Assembly (NCBI RefSeq): GCF_016907955.1
Contig: NZ_JAFBCX010000018.1
Span: forward strand, 81,348-145,347
From: Lentzea nigeriaca
GTDB taxonomy: Bacteria > Actinomycetota > Actinomycetes > Mycobacteriales > Pseudonocardiaceae
DNA length: 64,000 nt
Reading direction: 5' to 3'
Part shown: in pieces, positions 59,104 through 64,000 of the stretch
Layout of the letters: the number at the start of each line of letters is the position of its first letter
Position numbering within the stretch: the stretch's first letter is position 1
Made by a program: the position numbers and the translations under genes
Notes under the pieces: generated by a model
Database searches by the model: none
Told to the model about the DNA's origin: nothing
What the model saw: only the letters and a program-made list of their open reading frames with translations

Positions 59104-60411
59104 TCAGGCGATCCCTCGCGCGATCCCGAGCTCGACGAGGTCCTGCGGCCGCAGCCGCAACTCCTCCGCCGTGGCACGGACGCGCGAGGAATCCCGTTTC
59201 AGGATCGCCACCGCCAGCTCGGGCGAGATCACCGCGAAGTAGCTGTCCCGCGTGACCCACATCCGGTCGGCCGCCGAGAACGCGAGCGCGCCACCCGATC
59301 CGCCTTCGCCGATCAGCAACGTCGTCACCGGCACACGCGCGGCGGCGACCGCGGTGAACATGTCCGCGATGGCCGCACCGACACCGGCCTTCTCGGCGGG
59401 CTCGTCGTTGGCCGCCCCCGGCGTGTCCACCAGCGTCAGCACCGGGACACCGAGCCGGTCGGCGAGCCTCACCAGGCGCGCCGCCGTGCGGAAGCCAGCG
59501 GGCCGGGTCGCCGTGCCGCACTGGGCCGCGTAGGCGACCGTCACGCCGGAGCGCTGCCCGAACCCGCACAGCACGCCGGAATCGACGCCACCGCACCGAT
59601 CTCCGCTGATCGGTTCGTGCCAGTCGAAATAGGACGCGAGGTAGGCGGCCGCACGGGGACGGCCCGGTGCGCGGGCGCGTTCCACGGCGTCCCACCCGGT
59701 TTCCGGCAACGCCGACGAGCCCTGTCCCGCAGGCACCGGGGCAGGGGAGTCCGCTGGTGAGGTGACGAGCCGAAGCCAGCGTTCCAGCCTGGTCCGCAGT
59801 TCCTCCGGTGGCACGAGCTGATCGACCAGACCGGCCGCGAACTGCTGCGTCACCGAATAGCCCGGCGGCCGCACCCGTGAACCGGCGAACCCGACCTGGG
59901 CACCGCGCAGGCCCAGCACGACGTCGGCGCCCGCCCCGAGCGTCGCCCAGCCGCCACCGGTCGTCGGATCGCGCAGCACAGCGATGTGCGGCAGGCCCGC
60001 CTCGCGGGTCAGCGCGAGCTGGCGCGCGATCCGTTGCAGCTGCAGCAACGCGGGCGTGCCCTCCTGCATGCGGCTGCCCCCGGTCATGACCAGCGACACC
60101 ACCGGCACGCGCAGCGAACGCGCCCGCTCGAAGGCCTGCTCGATCCGCGTTCCGGTCCTGGTTCCCAGCGATCCGCCGAAGAACCCGAACTCGAACGCCA
60201 CGACCACGGCCCGCACGCCGCCGATCTCCGCGACCCCGCACACGACGGACTCCCTCTCCCCGGTGCGCGCGGCGGCCGCGGCCACGGCATCCCCGTAGCC
60301 GGGCCAGCCGAGCGGCCCGTCGCCGATGGGGCCAACGGGATCGGACAGCTCGGTGAACGCCGACGTGAGCCGGTCGATCAGCGCGCGGGCGGACTCACGC
60401 CCGGAGCGCAC
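59104..60411 (-). CDS. Acyl-CoA carboxyltransferase (AccD/AccA fused type)
   Basis: 435 residues containing both halves of a crotonase-fold carboxyltransferase: beta-like (VVAFEFGFFGGSLGTRTGTR; VVSLVMTGGSRMQEGTPALL) and alpha-like (VPVLTLVDTPGAANDEPAEK; LLIGEGGSGGALAFSAADRM). No zinc-ribbon cysteines. Placed after malonyl-CoA synthetase and a malonate carrier, it occupies the place of malonyl-CoA decarboxylase (MatA) in mat operons, so it may decarboxylate malonyl-CoA, or transfer its carboxyl to biotin or another acyl-CoA (inference). GTG start overlaps the synthetase gene by 17 bases. Confidence 0.82.
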   Translation of the reverse strand: MRSGRESARALIDRLTSAFTELSDPVGPIGDGPLGWPGYGDAVAAAAARTGERESVVCGVAEIGGVRAVVVAFEFGFFGGSLGTRTGTRIEQAFERARSLRVPVVSLVMTGGSRMQEGTPALLQLQRIARQLALTREAGLPHIAVLRDPTTGGGWATLGAGADVVLGLRGAQVGFAGSRVRPPGYSVTQQFAAGLVDQLVPPEELRTRLERWLRLVTSPADSPAPVPAGQGSSALPETGWDAVERARAPGRPRAAAYLASYFDWHEPISGDRCGGVDSGVLCGFGQRSGVTVAYAAQCGTATRPAGFRTAARLVRLADRLGVPVLTLVDTPGAANDEPAEKAGVGAAIADMFTAVAAARVPVTTLLIGEGGSGGALAFSAADRMWVTRDSYFAVISPELAVAILKRDSSRVRATAEELRLRPQDLVELGIARGIA

Positions 60412-61801
60412 GCTTCACGACCTTGCCCATGTCGTTGCGCGGCAACGACTCGACGAACCGCACCACGCGAGGGCGCTTGTGCGGCGTGAGCAGGCGGGCC
60501 ACGTGATCGACGAGCTCACGTTCCTCCGGTGCGGCGCCGCTGGGCACGACCCACGCGACGATCCGCTCGCCGAGATCGTCGTCGGGCTCGCCGGTCACCG
60601 CCACCTCCGCGACGGACGGGTGCTCCAGCAACGCGTTCTCGATCTCGCCAGCGCCGATCTTGTAACCGCCGCTCTTGATGATGTCCGTCGCCTTGCGCCC
60701 CACGATCCGGTAGTAGCCGTCCGGGTCGCGCGTGCCGACATCGCCGGTGCGGAACCACCCGTCCGCGAACGCCTCCGCGGTCGCGTCCGGCCGGTTCAGG
60801 TACTCGGTGAACAGGTTCGGCCCGCGCACCTGGATCTCGCCGATGGCACCGCGTTGGTCGAGCGTGCCGCCGGCGTCGTCGACGAGCCGGACTTCCACGC
60901 CTGGCAACGGAATCCCGACGGCGCCGGGCCTGCGGTCGCCCTCGGCGCGCACGCTGGTGTTCATCAGCGTCTCGGTCATGCCGTACCGCTCGACCACCCG
61001 CTGCCCGGTGGCCGCCGCGATCCGTTCGTGGTCGCGCACGGGCAACGCCGCCGAGCCCGACACGAGCAGACGAGCCCCCCGCAACGCCTCTGCCAGCCCG
61101 GGGTTGTCGCCGACCTCCTCCGCGATCCGGTGGTACATGGTCGGTACGCCGAACATCATCGTGCCGTCGGCGCTCAGCGCCTCGGCGAGCGCGGTCGTCG
61201 AGAACTTGCCGAGGTGGTGCAGCGTGCCGCCCCTGCGCAACGGCCCGAGCACGCCGAGGATCAGCCCGTGCACGTGGAACAACGGCAACGCGTGCACCAG
61301 CACGTCAGAAGAGGTCCACTCCCACGCGTCGGCCACAGCGTCCAGTGTGGACACAATCGCCCGGCGCGGCAGCACGACGCCCTTGGGCGGTCCCGTGGTG
61401 CCCGAGGTGTAGACGATCAACGCGGGCGCCTCGGCATCCGGTTCCGGAAACGACTCGGAAGACCTGTCGTCGAGCGTGACCTCCCGGCGAGGCACCGACC
61501 GCAGCCCGTCCGGCAGAGCCAGTCCCGGCGCCGCGAGGACGTTGGCGGGCGCGCTGTCGGCCACGATGTGCGCCAGCTCGCGTTCGCCGACCTTCGGGTT
61601 GAGCGGCACGGCGGGCACCCCCGCGAGCAACGCCGCGACGACGGCCACGCACGTCTCGATCGCCGGCGTGGCCCAGATCGCCACCCGAGGCAGCCCGGCG
61701 AGCTGGTGCGCGAGCGCTCCGGCGCAGGACGCCAGCTCGGCGTGGGTCAGGCTGCGGTCGCCGAACCGGAGTGCGACGCGGTCAGAGTGCGAAGGAAACA
61801 T
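60395..61801 (-). CDS. matB: Malonyl-CoA synthetase-like acyl-CoA ligase
   Basis: 468 residues, adenylate-forming enzyme: P-loop IVYTSGTTGPPKGVVLP, LPLFHVHGLILGVLGPLRRG, VERYGMTETLMNTS, DGWFRTGDVG and the catalytic-Lys end LPRNDMGKVVKRAL. The short N-terminus and RYGMTET are MatB-like; MatB makes malonyl-CoA from malonate, CoA and ATP. The malonate transporter upstream (3-base gap) supports this. Confidence 0.88.
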   Translation of the reverse strand: MFPSHSDRVALRFGDRSLTHAELASCAGALAHQLAGLPRVAIWATPAIETCVAVVAALLAGVPAVPLNPKVGERELAHIVADSAPANVLAAPGLALPDGLRSVPRREVTLDDRSSESFPEPDAEAPALIVYTSGTTGPPKGVVLPRRAIVSTLDAVADAWEWTSSDVLVHALPLFHVHGLILGVLGPLRRGGTLHHLGKFSTTALAEALSADGTMMFGVPTMYHRIAEEVGDNPGLAEALRGARLLVSGSAALPVRDHERIAAATGQRVVERYGMTETLMNTSVRAEGDRRPGAVGIPLPGVEVRLVDDAGGTLDQRGAIGEIQVRGPNLFTEYLNRPDATAEAFADGWFRTGDVGTRDPDGYYRIVGRKATDIIKSGGYKIGAGEIENALLEHPSVAEVAVTGEPDDDLGERIVAWVVPSGAAPEERELVDHVARLLTPHKRPRVVRFVESLPRNDMGKVVKRALRA

Positions 61802-61804
61802 GAG

Positions 61805-63082
61805 TCACCAGATTCCGGGAACGACCAGGGCGAGCCAGACCAGCGGCGGAGCTGCCGCGACCATGATCCCGCCGTACACCATGAGCTGCTTGAAGAACTT
61901 GTCGCGGTCGATGTCCTGCGCGCCGGCCAGCACCAACGCGCCGTTGGTGGAGAACGGGCTCACGTCGACCACGGTCGCCGACACCGCGAGCGCCGCGATC
62001 AGGCCGACCGCGCTGACGTCGCCCTGCAGCAGGAACGGCACGGCGAGCGGGATGAGCGCGCCCATGATGCCGACAGACGAGGCGAACGCGGACACGATCG
62101 CGCCGATGTAGCAGATCAGCAACGCGGCGAGCAGGGGAGCGCCGACACCCGCGACCGAGTCGCCGGCCCACTTGATCGTGCCCATCGTCTGCAGCACGGC
62201 GACGTAGGTGAGGATGCCGCAGATCAGCAGCACGGTCGGCCAGGTGATCTGGGTGATCGCCTGCTTGGACGTCTCCGGCCACACCACGCTGAGCAGCACC
62301 GCCACGGTGATCGCGGCGAGGCCCACGTCGAGATCGAACACCAGCGCCGCCACCACGAGCGCGACGAGGCCCGCGAGGGTGGCCAGGCGAGGTGCGGTCA
62401 GCGTGATCGGCTCGTCGACGTCCTCCACGGACCCGCCGCCGCCCGCGTGGACCAGTGCCGGCGTCTGGACCGGCTGCCGGGCGAGCTTCATCCCTCCGCA
62501 CACCACGAACACCACGACGGAGATCAGCAGGTTCACCACGAGGCTCGCGAGGAACAGCACGATCTCGTTGCCCGGCAGGCCTTCCTTGGCCACGATGCCG
62601 TTGACGATCGTGCCGTAGATGCTGATGGGGGAGAAGCCGCCGGCCTGCGCGCCGTGCACCACCAGCACGCCCATCAGCAGCGGGCTGATCCTGTACTTCG
62701 CCGCGAACCCCATCGCGATCGGCGCGACGATGGCCACTGCCGCCGGGCTCACCGCGCCGATCGCGGTGAGCACGCCGGTGATCGCGAACATCACCCAGGG
62801 CATCAGCGCGATCCGCCCGCCCACGAGCCGGATCGCCATGTGCACCAACCAGTCCGTGGTGCCGTTGGCCCGCGCGATGGCGAACAGGAACGTCACGCCG
62901 ACCAGCACGACGAACAACGAGCCGGGAAAGCCCTTGAAGATGTCGTCGGTCTTCATGCCCGCGACCAGCGTGCCGACCCCGAAGGCGGCGGCGAACGCGA
63001 GCGCACCCATGTTGATCGACCTGGTCGTGGCGACGACGAAGACCACGACCAGCACGAGTATCGAGATCAGTTCGGCGGACAT
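61805..63082 (-). CDS. matC: MatC-type malonate/dicarboxylate transporter
   Basis: 425 residues, about 11 membrane helices in the arsenite-permease/DASS style: VTFLFAIARANGTTDWLVHM, LTAIGAVSPAAVAIVAPIAM, GVLVVHGAQAGGFSPISIYG (re-entrant hairpin), and later GIMGALIPLAVPF and SPFSTNGALVLAGA. MatC_N opening with SAELISILVLVVVFVVATTR. First gene of the mat operon, divergent from the GntR regulator. The start at 63082 (MSAELI) is preferred to 63124. Confidence 0.9.
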   Translation of the reverse strand: MSAELISILVLVVVFVVATTRSINMGALAFAAAFGVGTLVAGMKTDDIFKGFPGSLFVVLVGVTFLFAIARANGTTDWLVHMAIRLVGGRIALMPWVMFAITGVLTAIGAVSPAAVAIVAPIAMGFAAKYRISPLLMGVLVVHGAQAGGFSPISIYGTIVNGIVAKEGLPGNEIVLFLASLVVNLLISVVVFVVCGGMKLARQPVQTPALVHAGGGGSVEDVDEPITLTAPRLATLAGLVALVVAALVFDLDVGLAAITVAVLLSVVWPETSKQAITQITWPTVLLICGILTYVAVLQTMGTIKWAGDSVAGVGAPLLAALLICYIGAIVSAFASSVGIMGALIPLAVPFLLQGDVSAVGLIAALAVSATVVDVSPFSTNGALVLAGAQDIDRDKFFKQLMVYGGIMVAAAPPLVWLALVVPGIW

Positions 63083-63123
63083 GCAGGACTCCCGTCGTGG
63101 GGCGACCTCGGGGACAGTGGCCA

Positions 63124-63138
63124 AGTGGCTCAGCCACT
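63124..63138. promoter_or_regulatory. GntR operator copy 1: AGTGGCT-C-AGCCACT
   Basis: Perfect 15-base palindrome in the divergent promoter. An identical element, differing only at the central base, occurs with its centre 51 bp downstream. Probable binding site of the GntR protein encoded at 63209. Confidence 0.82.
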
Positions 63139-63174
63139 TTCCGCTTGTGATCTTCAGCTGTCAAGAGGTGGCCT

Positions 63175-63189
63175 AGTGGCTGAGCCACT
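63175..63189. promoter_or_regulatory. GntR operator copy 2: AGTGGCT-G-AGCCACT
   Basis: Perfect 15-base palindrome ending 19 bases before the regulator's ATG, so it should mediate autorepression; copy 1 faces the mat operon. The 51-bp spacing is near five helical turns, which allows co-operative binding. Confidence 0.82.
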
Positions 63190-63208
63190 CAGCCGATATC
63201 CTGGACCG

Positions 63209-63910
63209 ATGTCAGAGGCATTGCGGCCGATGGTGAAGTCCCGCCTGTACGAGCAGGTGCTCGAACGGCTGCGCGCGTACGCGACCGAAGCGGGTCTGCA
63301 GGCGGGCGACAAGCTGCCCGCCGAACGCGAGCTCGCCGCGAGCCTCGGCGTGAGCCGCGCGTCGGTGAAGCAGGCGATCGTCGTGCTGGAGGTCCAGGGC
63401 CTCGTGGAGGCACGCCACGGCGGCGGCACGTACCTCGTCCGCGACACCCTCGACGCCGAGCCGGTCGAGCAGCTCGTCGAACGCCGCAAGCGCCTCCCCG
63501 AGGTGCTGGAGGCACGCGAGGCGCTGGAGACGAAGCTCGCCGAGCTCGCCGCCGAACGCCGCACCGACGCCGAGCTCGACGACATCCGCCAGGCGCTCGA
63601 CTTCATGCGCCACGAGATCGACGGCGGCGGCGTCGGTGTGGAAGGCGACCGCCGCTTCCACGCCGCCGTCACCGCCGCCGCGCACAGCTCGCTGCTCGCC
63701 GACTTCATGAAGACCATCGCCTTGCAGATCACCGAGAGCCGCACCGAGTCGCTGCGCCAGCCGGGCCGTCCGTCCCGTTCGCTGGCGCAGCACACGGCGA
63801 TCTACGAGGCCATCGCCGCGGGCGACCCCAAGAAGGCGGCGGCCGCCATGCGCAAACACGTCCGCACGGTGGCCAAGGTGCGCCTCCTTACCTGGGAGCC
63901 CGAGGACTAG
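63209..63910 (+). CDS. GntR-family (FadR-type) transcriptional regulator
   Basis: 233 residues. Winged HTH: MVKSRLYEQVLERLRAYATE, KLPAERELAASLGVSRASVK, VLEVQGLVEARHGGGTYLV; then an all-helical FCD effector domain with the metal-binding His pattern (RRFHAAVTAAAHSS; LAQHTAIYEAIAAGDPKKAA). Position opposite the malonate genes fits a MatR-like repressor relieved by malonate or malonyl-CoA. Two identical operators precede it. The last 90 bases of the window hold no gene. Confidence 0.92.
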   Translation: MSEALRPMVKSRLYEQVLERLRAYATEAGLQAGDKLPAERELAASLGVSRASVKQAIVVLEVQGLVEARHGGGTYLVRDTLDAEPVEQLVERRKRLPEVLEAREALETKLAELAAERRTDAELDDIRQALDFMRHEIDGGGVGVEGDRRFHAAVTAAAHSSLLADFMKTIALQITESRTESLRQPGRPSRSLAQHTAIYEAIAAGDPKKAAAAMRKHVRTVAKVRLLTWEPED

Positions 63911-64000
63911 CCTCGATCTTTCACTTGGCGCCGGGATGAGATGCCGGTGGACGGTTTGGTGTGCTCGTTTGTGTTGGGCAGGGGTGATTCCCGGCGCTGG

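Noticed and set aside
60326..63910. A plus-strand open frame of about 1,190 codons running through the malonate operon
   Set aside because: Only its last 233 codons (the GntR gene) look like protein; the rest is low-complexity Arg/His-rich antisense of matB and matC, whose families are clear.
1..64000. CRISPR arrays, tRNA/rRNA genes, integrases or transposases
   Set aside because: No regularly spaced direct repeats, no recognisable tRNA or rRNA sequence and no transposase or integrase motif were found.

Overview
The window is 64 kb of very GC-rich DNA with strong G/C bias at codon third positions, GTG and TTG starts, and many 4-base ATGA/GTGA overlaps between genes. Together with the gene families (DevR/DevS, DUF1876, Rv1733c-like, CHAT-TPR, NSAR, ABC-F) this points to a mycelial actinobacterium, most likely Pseudonocardiaceae (Lentzea/Saccharothrix/Amycolatopsis-like); the genus is inference. 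No rRNA, tRNA, CRISPR array, insertion sequence or prophage was seen.

Layout. (1) 1-7.5 kb: the 3' end of a salicylyl/anthraniloyl-CoA-type hydroxylase, a LuxR-family ATPase regulator with a degenerate P-loop, a Tat-signal SDR, and a purL-purQ pair whose PurL carries its own PurS-like N-terminus, closed by a strong terminator. (2) 7.5-35.7 kb: a dense hypoxia/dormancy island equivalent to the mycobacterial DosR regulon. It encodes the DevR regulator and a DevS-type sensor with the haem His and distal Tyr in place, Rv1733c-like and Rv1738-like (DUF1876) proteins, three Acg/Rv3131-type nitroreductases, universal stress proteins, CBS and CBS-BON proteins, a CtpF-like ATPase, PPK2, a GNAT/ADP-forming acyl-CoA synthetase fusion, and a phosphoketolase-acetate kinase operon. 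Palindromes of the type GGGACYNNRGTCCC lie in front of its transcription units, several as pairs about 23 bp apart. The island also contains what looks like a decaying [NiFe]-hydrogenase accessory operon (SIS, HypC, unknown, truncated maturation protease). (3) 35.7-43.8 kb: a decayed S8 protease with two DasR-like sites, a LysR/SDR divergent pair, and a four-gene operon (M20 desuccinylase, GNAT, N-succinylamino acid racemase, PucR regulator) matching the D-to-L amino acid conversion pathway, followed by a secreted C39-like protease. (4) 43.9-51.5 kb: two P450s, a methyltransferase, an ABC-F resistance-type ATPase, and an AraC-P450-patatin operon. (5) 51.5-57.5 kb: a three-gene, fully overlapping operon of a 40-residue protein, a three-helix membrane protein and a 1,791-residue TPR-CHAT protease, the best candidate for an undescribed defence or signalling system. 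(6) 57.6-64 kb: an amidase and a malonate-utilisation cluster (transporter, malonyl-CoA synthetase, carboxyltransferase) divergent from a GntR regulator with two identical operators.

The island reads as one programme: sense O2/NO/redox loss by haem (DevS), activate DevR, make ATP by substrate-level phosphorylation (phosphoketolase to acetyl-P to acetate; ADP-forming acyl-CoA synthetase), use or buffer polyphosphate, and protect proteins, ribosomes and redox state. Gene remnants scattered through it (an FAD enzyme, a USP, a CBS protein, a hydrogenase protease) show that it has been repeatedly rearranged.
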